From: Marichromatium bheemlicum
Lineage (GTDB): Bacteria; Pseudomonadota; Gammaproteobacteria; Chromatiales; Chromatiaceae
Assembly: GCF_012276755.1 (NCBI RefSeq)
Contig: NZ_JAAXKX010000031.1
Location: 1 to 32,591 of the forward strand
Length of the DNA: 32,591 bases
Direction: 5' to 3'
Shown: positions 17,431-25,322 of the stretch, in pieces
Layout: each line of letters begins with the position of its first letter
Position numbering within the stretch: position 1 is the stretch's first letter
Translations under genes and position numbers: made by a program
The notes under the pieces: generated by a model
Databases searched by the model: none
What the model was told of the DNA's origin: nothing
Seen by the model: the letters and a program-made list of their open reading frames with translations, nothing else

Positions 17431-18672
17431 TTAATGGAAGCGAAATTTCTTGAAAAAGATGAGTGAAATCATTCCGCCGTCGCGTGCTAAAGCCCCAATT
17501 ACCATTGCCCAGGCAATCCCCGTCACGCCTTGGTGCGGGACAAACGCCAGGGCGCCCAGACAGATGATGACCAATTGTGCCAAGGAAAACCAACGGACGA
17601 TCCCTGCCGCATCGGACATTAGGAGCAGCGTGCTAGAGAGACCAAAGGCAGCATTGATGCTGGAGGCGAGGGCGACAAGTAGCATGGGTGTGTAGGCATC
17701 CGCATAAGCCGTTGGTAAAAGTACGCTGACTGCTGTGGATGCGCCGACGCCAAGAATCGCAAGCCAACACAAGGCGGGTAAGGTTGCTAGTAGTGCGCTA
17801 AAACGTAGCGATTTTGTCAGTCCAGCGGTGTCTTGCTGATAGTTCAGTCGAGCGAATTGTGGTGAAAAAGTTGCGCCAACACTAGTCGTTGTTATAGACG
17901 CTAGATTGCCGAAGCGGGTAGCGATTTCAAGCACAGCGGCGGCGGCTGGACCGGCTAGCATCCCCGCTAAGAAGATGGGGGCGCGAACCGATAGGGCGGT
18001 AATCAGCAATGCTTGAAAGATGGAAAAGCCTTCAACAGCCAGGCGTCTGATGTCGACCAAATGAGGTTTGCGGGACCAATCCACGCCGATCCGTAGGCGA
18101 ATTATTAGGTAAAGCGTAGTTACGATCCAGCCTGAGATACAGAGAGAGACTAAAATTGTAGTAAGCTCGATCGCGTCACCGAATGCAAGTAGAGCTATCA
18201 AGCTACCAAACAGAAAATGGACACCTAGTGCCTCCGGTGCCTGAGCGGCGAGGTTCTGGCCAAAGCCTCTGATCTGCGAAATGAAAATACCCATTAAGGA
18301 AAAGGCTGGGATGGCTAGGCAAATGGCTATAATTTCAATTGAGCTGAATGATGTGTGCCAGGACAGTATGGTTGCTGTAATAAAGGCAGCGCCGACGCCA
18401 ACGAAACAGGTTAGTGCGAAGGATGTATTTGAGATACTCTGCGTTGCGCAATTTGCACTCCTCTCGCTTGAAATGCGTCGCATGGCAATTTTGTCAGACC
18501 CCATTGGGCCAAGAAAACGCATGAGGCTCAAACAGACATAAATCATTGCAAAAATCCCCATGTCCTCAATAGGCAGGACACGGGCGAGATAAATAGTGAC
18601 AATGGCCTGGAAAATAATTCCAAGCGCACGAATACCTGTGAGAAGAAAAGATGAAAAAACAAGGTTTTTCAT
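17431..18672 (-). CDS. Wzx-type polysaccharide flippase
   Basis: 413 aa, about 12 TM helices, polysaccharide biosynthesis/MOP superfamily. The N terminus LARVLPIEDMGIFAMIY, after a first helix with GIRALGIIFQAI, is the usual start of this family, and ATRFGNLASITTTSVGATF lies in the second half. It moves lipid-linked repeat units across the inner membrane for Wzy to polymerise. It lies 7 bp from the polymerase gene. It has lost direct linkage to its upstream operon partner because 1.3 kb of IS DNA now precedes it. No strong ribosome binding site is seen; a promoter might be supplied by the IS region. Confidence 0.88.
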   Translation of the reverse strand: MKNLVFSSFLLTGIRALGIIFQAIVTIYLARVLPIEDMGIFAMIYVCLSLMRFLGPMGSDKIAMRRISSERSANCATQSISNTSFALTCFVGVGAAFITATILSWHTSFSSIEIIAICLAIPAFSLMGIFISQIRGFGQNLAAQAPEALGVHFLFGSLIALLAFGDAIELTTILVSLCISGWIVTTLYLIIRLRIGVDWSRKPHLVDIRRLAVEGFSIFQALLITALSVRAPIFLAGMLAGPAAAAVLEIATRFGNLASITTTSVGATFSPQFARLNYQQDTAGLTKSLRFSALLATLPALCWLAILGVGASTAVSVLLPTAYADAYTPMLLVALASSINAAFGLSSTLLLMSDAAGIVRWFSLAQLVIICLGALAFVPHQGVTGIAWAMVIGALARDGGMISLIFFKKFRFH

Positions 18673-18727
18673 GCGGCAAAGTTCGCTATTTAAATCAAGG
18701 CGTTTGTATTGGTGGTAACTAAAATTT

Positions 18728-18933
18728 GGTATTACCCTGGTCGATAGGTTTTTGAATGGTTAGATGTTTTTGTATCACCCGCAATGAGTTACGCGCACAT
18801 CGTGGCGTTGTAATAATGAATGAAGTTCCAGGCTGCGCCCAGATGGTTTTCCTGGGTCTTCGAGAACGCGAGCGAATTTCTCACCAAGCGGGAGATACGT
18901 TGCCAGAGTGTGCCGTTGAACCGTTCGATGTGG
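18728..18933 (-). mobile_element. Older IS1-family copy, 3' part, interrupted
   Basis: A degenerate terminal repeat (GGTATTACCC...CGATAGGTTTTTGAATGG) starts at 18728 and matches the ends of the intact element at 18934-19772. The minus strand then encodes the InsB C terminus (HIERFNGTLWQRISR ... ATMCA, stop at 18789-18791). The reading continues on the far side of the newer IS: 19781-19790 is the next piece of the same gene (GETN codons). So the younger element jumped into this older inverted copy. Homology stops at about 19790, where the IS481 remnant begins. Confidence 0.85.
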
Positions 18934-19772
18934 GGTAGTGCCCCGGCCGATAGGTTTGGATAAAATCAAAATCTCTTGCTTTAAGGGTGAAGAAGATGTA
19001 TCTGACATGTCCGCAGTGTCACTCCAACCATGTGACCAAAAATGGATTCAACCGGCTGAAAAAGCAGTTGTACAAGTGTCAAGATTGCGGTCGCCAGTTC
19101 GTTCTCCATCCTGCCAAGGGGCCGGTTTCTCAGGAAACCCGCGAACTGATCGATCGGTTGCTGCTGGAAAAAATCTCCCTGGCCGGAATTGCCCGTGCGG
19201 TGAAGGTCTCCGAGGCTTGGCTGCAGAACTACGTGAACGAGAAGTACAAGAAGGTTCCTCGTCAGGTCGCGCTAAAAAAAACACCACACCCTACGGAGTA
19301 ATCCTGGAGTGCGACGAACTGTGGTCCTTTGTCGGAAAACGCCTGAACAAACAATGGATCTGGCTCGCCATGGATCGCCTGACCCGGCGCATCGTCGGGG
19401 TCCATGTCGGCGATCGTACGGAGCGCTCCGCACAGGCTCTGTGGGATTCCATCCCAGCGCAATATCAGACTTCCGCTCCCGTCTACACAGATTTCTGGAG
19501 CGCCTATGCGCGGATCATCCCGGCACACCGACATTATCCCAGTGCGAAGTCACAAGGGGAAACCAACCACATCGAACGGTTTAACGGTACACTCCGGCAG
19601 CGTATCTCCCGCTTGGTGAGAAAGTCGCTCGCGTTCTCGAAGAACCAGGAAAACTATCTGGGTGCACTCTGGAACTTCATTCATCACTACAACGCCACAA
19701 TGTGCGCGTAATTCATTGCGAGTGAGCCAAGCACATAGAACGATTCAAAAACCTATCGGTTAGGGCACTACC
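18934..19772 (+). mobile_element. IS1-family insertion sequence, apparently intact
   Basis: 839 bp. The ends are GGTAGTGCCCCGGCCGATAG at the left and, in reverse complement, GGTAGTGCCCTAACCGATAG at the right; 21 of the first 24 positions match. It is flanked by an exact 8-bp target duplication, CGATGTGG (18926-18933 and 19773-19780), which fits IS1-type transposition. It carries insA and insB with a frameshift site. The intact ends, duplication and ORFs suggest recent movement. Confidence 0.93.
18987..19711 (+). CDS. IS1-family transposase InsAB' (programmed -1 frameshift)
   Basis: InsA frame: 18987-19301, with a zinc-finger CPQCHSNHVTKNGFN...YKCQDCGRQF and an HTH (LAGIARAVKVSEAWLQNYV). An A8 run at 19274-19281 (CTAAAAAAAAC) lets the ribosome slip by -1 into the InsB frame (NTTPYGVILECDELWSF), ending at 19711. 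The fusion is about 241 aa, close to the 232 aa of classical IS1. The DDE residues are visible in ECDELW, YTDFWSAY and NHIERFNGTLRQR. InsA alone (about 104 aa) normally represses. An ATG at 18996 is an alternative start. Confidence 0.92.
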
Positions 19773-19790
19773 CGATGTGGTTGGTTTCCC

Positions 19791-19995
19791 GGTACTACCG
19801 ATTCTGGAATAGACCATCACCCGCTACGTCCTGGTCTACAACCAGCACATTTCCCAGAAAGAGCTCGGGAACATCGCCCCGATTCAAGCGCTCAAGGAAT
19901 GGGCGCAGAAACGGCCAGAGCTGTTAAATAAGCGGGTTTACGATCTCAGAGGACTTGACACTTACATCTTTAGGTGCCTCAGGTATTGCTGTTAG
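19791..19995 (+). pseudogene. IS481-family transposase, 3' remnant
   Basis: From 19801 the frame reads ILE-stop-TITRYVLVYNQHISQKELG, then IQALKEWAQKRPELLNKRV and YDLRGLDTY, the standard C-terminal end of IS481 transposases. The stop at 19810 is a CAG to TAG change. It is in the same orientation as the remnant at 15543-16205 and shares its tail sequence. It abuts the old IS1 copy on the left and reaches within 4 bp of the stop codon of the glycosyltransferase gene on the right. Confidence 0.85.
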
Positions 19996-19998
19996 TAA

Positions 19999-21231
19999 TC
20001 AGTTACTAAAAGCATGCTCGTAAGCCGCTATCAATTTCGGTGCCTCATACGACCAAGCTAGCTCATTCTCCACCCGTCGACGCCCAACCTCACCCATGCG
20101 TGCGCGCTGCTCATCATTAGCAAGTAGTTCTGCAATCTTCTCAGCAAAATATATTGCGTCGTTTGGTTTTGCATACAGCGAGGATTCGCCTGCAGAGAAT
20201 CGCCCCTCAGTCACCTCGAACTGAACGATCGGCTTGCCAAGCGCCATATATTCGAGGATCTTGTTCATCGTCGATTTGTCATTCATCGGATTGACTCGAT
20301 CCGGATTGACGCAGACGTCCGATGTTGATAACGCTGAAAACAGCGTTTTATCCGGCGCTCGACCGGTAAAGGTCACAAAATCCGCAATGTTTAAATCCTG
20401 CGCTAATTGCTCCATATCTGTGAGGCTTGGCCCGCCCCCAACCAGAATGAATTGAATATCGTCGCGCTGACGTTCATGGACCAGATAGCGCACGGATTCG
20501 AGTAGCAGGTCGATCCCCTCCTGGGCTCCCATGACCCCGACATAGCCCACCAAAAACTGCCGCCCTCGCTTCAGCGTTGGATCTGGCGGAACAGCCTTGA
20601 CGCGCGAGAGGTCCGGGCCGGAGCGCACGACGAAGACATCCTCTGGACGTTTGCCGCCTCGGTCTATGGCAATGGCTTTGTAACTCTCATTGGTCGAAAT
20701 GACCGTGCGAGCGCTTTTGAAGGTCAGCCACTCGAACAGACGCAGCAATCGCCAAAATCCATCGCGGCGGTTGAACTTCGCCTCATATAGCTCGGGATTG
20801 ATGTCGTGATGATCGAATAGATAGCGCTTGCCAAGCAGCTTAAACGGCCAGGCAACGAGAAAAATCAGATCGGGCGGATTGCAGCCATGAATCGTGTCGA
20901 ACCCATGGCGAAAAAAAATCTTCCAAGCCAGCCAGGTTTCCCAAAACAGTGCCGCACCGTACTCCAGCAAATACCCCATGGCACTATTGCCATCAGGTGG
21001 CAGTGGATGGCGATAGATATGGACGCCTTCGAGCACTTCGTAACGCGCCTCGAATCCCTTTCCGACCGGACAAATGACACACACTTGTGCGCCAGCTTCG
21101 CGCAGTGTCCGCGCTTCTTGCCACACCCGCCGATCGAAGGGAACCGGCAGGTTCTCGACGATGATAAGTACTTTGCGACCCGTGAGCTGATCGGCCCAGT
21201 TGGGTCGATCTTGTGTCTCGGTACCGCTCAT
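19999..21231 (-). CDS. Glycosyltransferase family 4
   Basis: 410-aa GT-B glycosyltransferase. The N-terminal domain is KVLIIVENLPVPFDRRVWQE (the DRRVWQEA start common in capsule GT4 enzymes), then HGCNPPDLIF and FDHHDINPELY. The donor domain begins at VGYVGVMGAQEGIDLLLESV and continues with FTGRAPDKTLFSALSTSDV and DKSTMNKILEYMALGKPIV. The usual EX7E pair is replaced by NDKSTMNKILEYM-type residues, as in this subfamily. Its start overlaps the dehydrogenase stop by 4 bp. It probably transfers a sugar, possibly the uronic acid made by the neighbour (inference from position). Confidence 0.9.
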   Translation of the reverse strand: MSGTETQDRPNWADQLTGRKVLIIVENLPVPFDRRVWQEARTLREAGAQVCVICPVGKGFEARYEVLEGVHIYRHPLPPDGNSAMGYLLEYGAALFWETWLAWKIFFRHGFDTIHGCNPPDLIFLVAWPFKLLGKRYLFDHHDINPELYEAKFNRRDGFWRLLRLFEWLTFKSARTVISTNESYKAIAIDRGGKRPEDVFVVRSGPDLSRVKAVPPDPTLKRGRQFLVGYVGVMGAQEGIDLLLESVRYLVHERQRDDIQFILVGGGPSLTDMEQLAQDLNIADFVTFTGRAPDKTLFSALSTSDVCVNPDRVNPMNDKSTMNKILEYMALGKPIVQFEVTEGRFSAGESSLYAKPNDAIYFAEKIAELLANDEQRARMGEVGRRRVENELAWSYEAPKLIAAYEHAFSN

Positions 21232-22496
21232 GCCAGCGCTCCCAGGTCGATCACATCTTGGTCGTCTGGAAGAGTGAGCTGACGCACCGTGGCATTGGCT
21301 GCAATGACCCGGTCATATCGCTTGGTCTTGACGGTTTCGCGCGAGACCAGCAGCCGCGACAGTGTTGGTAGTTGCGTGTAGGTATAACCGAGGTTGGCGC
21401 CGACCAGCTTGGTCGCATCGATAGCGGGGTCGAAGATGTCGAGCGCATAGCCCTCACGCAACAGTGCGCGCGCCAGATCGACGTTGGGGCTCTCGCGTAG
21501 ATCATCGGTGCGCGCTTTGAAGGCGAGACCCGCTAGCAGAATCGAGGCACCGGGTTGCAGCCCCTGGGTCGCAAGCTGGAAGAGACGATATTTGTGCGCT
21601 TCGTTGGAGCGTAGCAAGGCATCGACCACCGGGGTTCCTGCTCCACAGTCGGCGGCGATGGATTGCAGCGCACGCACGTCCTTGGGTAGACAAGAACCGC
21701 CGAAGGCGCCGCCGGGCCGGGTGTAATAGGGCGAGATATTGAGTTTGGTGTCGGAGACGAAGATCTCGTGCACCTGGGTCGCACTCAGGCCGAGTTGCAG
21801 ACACACCCGACCAATCTCGTTGGCATAAGAAACCTTGACCGCGTGCCAGGTGTTGTCGACGAACTTGGTTAGCTCGGCTTCGCCGAAGCGCACATGGAAG
21901 GTCGGCGCGTCGATGTCGCGGTTGAGGATTTCCAAACACTCGCTCGGGCGTCCATCATGAGTGCCGATGACGATCTTAGGGGGGGCGAAGTAATCCTTGA
22001 CGGCTGAGGATTCGCGCAGGAACTCGGGGTTGTAGACCAGCTCGATCAGACGTTCGGCCTCTTTACCCAACTCGGCCTGGAAGATGGGCGCGATCAGTCC
22101 CTCGATCGTTCCGGGGCGGAAGGTCGAGCGATAGACCACCGTGAGCGGCATGGCACGCGTCGGCTCAATGGCTGCGGCAATCTGGCGGCTGACCTCAGCA
22201 ATGTGGGTCATGTTGTGAGATCCATCGGGTGCGCTCGGCGTGCCGACGCAGACGATGGCGAGTTCACAGTCAGCCAGACGATCGCCGATCTGGGTGTATG
22301 CCTGGAGACGCCCTTCCGCCAGCCCTTCCGCCAAAAGTTCATCGAGGTCCGGCTCGACGATTGGGCAACGGCCCTGATTGATAGCTTCGACCTTGCTTTC
22401 GTTGACATCAAAGCCGATGACAGAATGTCCATCCTTGGCAATACAACACATTGCCGTGAAACCGACATAGCCCAATCCGAAGATGGCGACTTTCAT
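21228..22496 (-). CDS. Nucleotide-sugar 6-dehydrogenase, AlgD-like (GDP-mannose type)
   Basis: 422 aa from the ATG at 22496, chosen because AAGGAGA lies just upstream; an ATG at 22517 would add 7 residues and include the ribosome binding site. NAD-binding GLGYVG is at the N terminus. Then come CVGTPSAPDG, VYRSTFRPGT, NPEFLRES, WHAVKVSYANEIGR and the catalytic-cysteine block GAFGGSCLPKDVRAL (Cys about 269). TDDLRESPNVDLA closes the NAD-binding C-terminal domain. WHAVKV...ANEIG, SPYYTRPG and TDDLRESP resemble AlgD more than UDP-glucose dehydrogenase, so I favour GDP-mannuronate as product; UDP-glucuronate is not excluded. Either makes the polymer acidic. Confidence 0.85.
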   Translation of the reverse strand: MKVAIFGLGYVGFTAMCCIAKDGHSVIGFDVNESKVEAINQGRCPIVEPDLDELLAEGLAEGRLQAYTQIGDRLADCELAIVCVGTPSAPDGSHNMTHIAEVSRQIAAAIEPTRAMPLTVVYRSTFRPGTIEGLIAPIFQAELGKEAERLIELVYNPEFLRESSAVKDYFAPPKIVIGTHDGRPSECLEILNRDIDAPTFHVRFGEAELTKFVDNTWHAVKVSYANEIGRVCLQLGLSATQVHEIFVSDTKLNISPYYTRPGGAFGGSCLPKDVRALQSIAADCGAGTPVVDALLRSNEAHKYRLFQLATQGLQPGASILLAGLAFKARTDDLRESPNVDLARALLREGYALDIFDPAIDATKLVGANLGYTYTQLPTLSRLLVSRETVKTKRYDRVIAANATVRQLTLPDDQDVIDLGALA

Positions 22497-22567
22497 GCTG
22501 GGTTCTCCTTTGCTCAATACGCATTGCCGCCTTTCTTGAACAGCAGCTAGAGGGTTTTGAGGATGAT

Positions 22568-22591
22568 CGAAGTGTCCAAAAAGACACTTCG
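22568..22591. repeat. 9-bp hairpin inside the sugar transferase remnant
   Basis: CGAAGTGTC-CAAAAA-GACACTTCG is a perfect stem with a 6-nt loop. There is no T-run after it on either strand, so I do not call it a terminator. Confidence 0.4.
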
Positions 22592-22663
22592 GTTATTGAT
22601 GTCATCGCGGTCGCGCGCGTACAGGTCTTGCTGAGCGGTGTTGAATCGATGGCTTCGGGTATG

Positions 22664-22688
22664 TTCGCGTGAGGTGTCTACACGCGAA
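22664..22688. repeat. 8-bp inverted repeat
   Basis: TTCGCGTG (22664-22671), 9-nt loop, CACGCGAA (22681-22688). A second, looser inverted pair, GGAAGGTC (23035-23042) and GACCTTCC (23077-23084), lies just before the ligase-like gene. Function unknown; either could be an operator. Confidence 0.35.
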
Positions 22689-22858
22689 TGTGTGCGGCTG
22701 CGGTGAGCCCTGGCTGTGAGCAGGTTGAGGTTGGCCGCTTGCGCCTAGATTCGTTCGCCGAGCGAGCACTGATCGCTCTTCGTCATGTTGGCGGTGACGA
22801 TCGAGCGTTATTGCGAGCCTTGATCGGCGAGGCGCAAGCGCGCATCAAGCGGCCTTGA
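22688..22858 (+). other. Doubtful 56-aa ORF in a gene-poor gap
   Basis: The gap 22497-23093 holds the sugar transferase remnant on the minus strand, and on the plus strand this short ATG frame, which includes DSFAERALIALRHVGGDDRA and ends EAQARIKRP. It reads like a helical protein piece, but there is no ribosome binding site and no recognised family. It may be a fragment of another decayed gene or chance. The rest of the gap (about 22860-23090) shows nothing I can name. Confidence 0.2.
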
Positions 22859-23093
22859 CTGGCTGGAGTAAAACGGGGCAAGGGAAATCGGCGAGAGGAT
22901 TCCATGTGTACAGCTTGGGTCCTTGAGAGTCTGCGGCGGGCGCATGGCGCGCACGCATAGTAAACGCAGGGTGCTGCGCGAGCAAGTTGAGGCACGGTGA
23001 GTCTGTGCCATGGGCTTGCGCCGAGCTGGTTGATGGAAGGTCCCTGACGGATGGATCGGTTAGCATCGGTGTCTCTGACCTTCCGATCATCCC

Positions 23094-24554
23094 GTGACCG
23101 CCTGGCTTCTGTTGTCCAAGCGGTTCATCCATCGAGATTTTTTTGTTGTGCGTGCTGAGCAGTCGTCTTCGTTACCGCCTCGTGGCCCTTCCTTCTGGCT
23201 CCTGGTCTGTGTGTTTTGTCTGAGTCCCTTGCCCTTCGCCAGCGTCGGTGTGGTGTGGACGCAGCTCTATGGCGTACTGATCGGTGTTGCACTGATCGTG
23301 TTCGTGGTCGGGCGCTGGCAGGCGCGGCGGCCGCTGCCGGCGGTGCCGCGGTTGTTGTGGTTGGCCGGTGGGCTGGTGGCCGGGGTAGCGTGCTGGGGGG
23401 CTGTGCAGGCGGTCCCCGGGCTGTGGCCGGGTGCGCAGCATCCGCTCTGGGCGGAGACGGCGGCGCTGCTGGCGCTGCCGGGGCTGTCCGGCGCGCTGTC
23501 GCTCGATCCGGCGCAGTCGCTGCTGGTGGCCGGTCGTTATCTCACCTATCTGGGCTTTGGGCTGTTGGTGGTCTGGCACGGTCGGCACCGGCGTCATGCG
23601 CTGTTGCTGTTGAAGCTGTTCGTGGCCGTGCAGGGGCTCTATGCGCTCTACGGGCTGGTGATCTATTACAGCGGTCTCGAGACCATCCTCTGGTTCGACA
23701 AGACCAGTTATCGCGAGGTGCTGACCTCGACCTTCGTCAACCGCAACAGCTATGCGACCTATGCCGGGCTCGGGGTGCTGGCGGCGTTGGCGCTGATGCT
23801 GCGTTATCTGCGTCTGAGCCTGGATGAGTCGCGTAGCCGTCAGACCCGCTTGCGCGAGCTGATCGAGGCGTTGACCTCGAAGGGGTGGCTGCTGCCGGTG
23901 ATCTTGCTGCTGTGCTTTCTCGCGGTGCTGCTGTCCGAGTCGCGGATGGGGCTGACGGCGTTGTTGGCGGGGCTGCTGGTGCTGCTGGGCAGTTGGGCGG
24001 CGCGGCTCGACGCGGGGCGGGCGCGGCGGCTGGGTGGCTGGTTGTTGCTGTTGGTGCTCGGCGGATTGGGGCTGAACCTGTTGTTGAGTGGTGATCTCAC
24101 GGGCGAGCGCATCCTGCGCGGCCTGGAGCAAGAGGACGCGCGCTTTCTGGTCTATCCGCTGGTCTGGGAGGCGATCGCCGAGCGCCCCTGGAGCGGCTAC
24201 GGGCTGGGGAGCTTTGCCTCGGCCTTCACGCTGGTGCGCGATGCCGATGTGCAGATGGTCTTCGTGCGTGGCCACAGCGACTATCTGGAGCTGATCATGG
24301 ACGTCGGCTGGCCGGCGGCGCTGGCGATGTTCGCGGCCTTCGCGCTGTTGCTGGTGCGTGCCTGGCAGGTCAGCCGGAGGCGTCACGAATACGAGTTGGC
24401 GCTGCTCGGTGTGGCCGCGACCGTGCAGGTGGCGGTGCATGCCACGGTGGACTTCAGCCTGCAGATGCCGGCGGTGGTCTATGCCTATCTGCTGTTGGCG
24501 TTGCTCGGTGCGGGCTGGGCCCGGGACCATGAGGTCGAGGGCGTGCGCGCCTAG
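23094..24554 (+). CDS. O-antigen ligase / polymerase-like membrane protein
   Basis: 486 aa, about 12 TM helices, with a large periplasmic loop containing ILWFDKTSYREVLTSTFVNR and NRNSYATYAGLG (typical of the O-antigen ligase, Wzy_C domain), LSESRMGLTALLAGL, and later SGYGLGSFASAF and VRGHSDYLELIMDVGWPA (the conserved H-x-D/N-x-L-E region). The start is GTG 23094; a GTG at 23148 would give a shorter protein. It could ligate the polymer to an acceptor or act as a polymerase; this class is hard to split by sequence. It overlaps the convergent phosphatase gene by 4 bp. Confidence 0.82.
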   Translation: MTAWLLLSKRFIHRDFFVVRAEQSSSLPPRGPSFWLLVCVFCLSPLPFASVGVVWTQLYGVLIGVALIVFVVGRWQARRPLPAVPRLLWLAGGLVAGVACWGAVQAVPGLWPGAQHPLWAETAALLALPGLSGALSLDPAQSLLVAGRYLTYLGFGLLVVWHGRHRRHALLLLKLFVAVQGLYALYGLVIYYSGLETILWFDKTSYREVLTSTFVNRNSYATYAGLGVLAALALMLRYLRLSLDESRSRQTRLRELIEALTSKGWLLPVILLLCFLAVLLSESRMGLTALLAGLLVLLGSWAARLDAGRARRLGGWLLLLVLGGLGLNLLLSGDLTGERILRGLEQEDARFLVYPLVWEAIAERPWSGYGLGSFASAFTLVRDADVQMVFVRGHSDYLELIMDVGWPAALAMFAAFALLLVRAWQVSRRRHEYELALLGVAATVQVAVHATVDFSLQMPAVVYAYLLLALLGAGWARDHEVEGVRA

Positions 24555-25318
24555 CGGGTGTCGATGATGCGCAGCGCCTCGCCCTCGAGGACCACGCAGC
24601 TCAGCCGACCGCTGGCGTAGGCCCCGGTATCGATACCGATACGGTTGGGGCGGATATCGGGCTCGGGGGTGATGTGGTGGCCGTGGACGACGCGGTAGGG
24701 ATGGCGCTTGGTGCTGTTGATGAAGGGCGCCTTGATGGTCATCAGGTCGAGTGGCGACTGGGCGCGCAGTGGTACGCCGGGTTGGATGCCGGCGTGGACG
24801 AAGAGGTAGTCGCCGATCACCCGGTGGGTGTCGAGCTGGCGCAGAAAGCGCCGATGGTGCTCGGGTAGCTGCTCGTGCAGCCGTTCGGCGAGTGCGGCCA
24901 GCGCCGCTGCGGTGCCGAGGTCGACGGGGCCGATGCCGTAGGAGAGCAGGGTGGCGAGACCGCCGTATCTCAGCCAGCCGCCGTGGGCCTCCGGCGCTTC
25001 GAGAAAGCCGAGCAGGGCATATTCGTGGTTGCCCATCAGGCAGGTCTGGATGAGTGGCGCCGGCGGCGGCTCGGTGAGTTGCTCGATGACGGCGCGGCTG
25101 TCTGGGCCGCGATCGATATAGTCCCCCAGGTAGATGAGGTGCATCTCCGCCGCCGGTTGCGCGCAGGCATCGGCGTGGATGCGCTCGCGCAGCCGCTGCA
25201 GCAGGTCGTGGCGACCGTGGATGTCGCCGACGGCATAGACGCGCATCCCGGCCGGCAGGGTGGCGGGGGGCGTGGCGCGGCCGGCGCCGGGGAGCAGGCG
25301 GGCGAGACGCTTGAGCAT
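24551..25318 (-). CDS. Metallophosphatase, ApaH/PrpE-like protein phosphatase
   Basis: 255 aa from the ATG at 25318, which lies 4 bp after the stop of the sensor gene; the longer frame to 25402 would overlap that gene. The calcineurin-like phosphoesterase motifs are complete: GDIHG (31-35), GDYIDRG (65-71), GNHE (96-99), then LFVHAGIQPG and VVHGHH, the late histidines. This is the bacterial Ser/Thr phosphatase branch rather than a nucleotide hydrolase, judging by the DYIDRGPDS motif, but the substrate cannot be told. It is co-transcribed with the sensor and may act on its pathway. Confidence 0.85.
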   Translation of the reverse strand: MLKRLARLLPGAGRATPPATLPAGMRVYAVGDIHGRHDLLQRLRERIHADACAQPAAEMHLIYLGDYIDRGPDSRAVIEQLTEPPPAPLIQTCLMGNHEYALLGFLEAPEAHGGWLRYGGLATLLSYGIGPVDLGTAAALAALAERLHEQLPEHHRRFLRQLDTHRVIGDYLFVHAGIQPGVPLRAQSPLDLMTIKAPFINSTKRHPYRVVHGHHITPEPDIRPNRIGIDTGAYASGRLSCVVLEGEALRIIDTR

Positions 25319-25322
25319 GGGC

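Larger units (their letters stand above)
22514..22779 (-). pseudogene. Decayed 3' end of a sugar transferase (probable)
   Basis: In one minus-strand frame, downstream of a TAG at about 22747, the sequence reads FNTAQQDLYARDRDDINNRS, then VFLDTSIILKTL, an in-frame TAG, and LLFKKGGNAY with the natural stop at 22514-22516. The ending LKTL-x-x-FKKGGNAY parallels the complete sugar transferase here ([19 protein letters not shown]) and the usual ends of that family. The N-terminal part is gone. It ends just before the ribosome binding site of the dehydrogenase, so a second initiating transferase was probably once the first gene of this operon. The family assignment rests on this short tail only. 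Confidence 0.5.

Noticed and set aside
22568-22591. Hairpin CGAAGTGTC...GACACTTCG as a terminator
   Set aside because: There is no T-run follow-on on either strand, and it lies inside the decayed reading frame of a sugar transferase tail.
23172-24530. 452-aa minus-strand frame, very rich in Gln, His, Arg and Pro
   Set aside because: The composition is typical of an antisense shadow of a Leu-rich membrane protein gene; the plus-strand ligase-like gene is clearly real.
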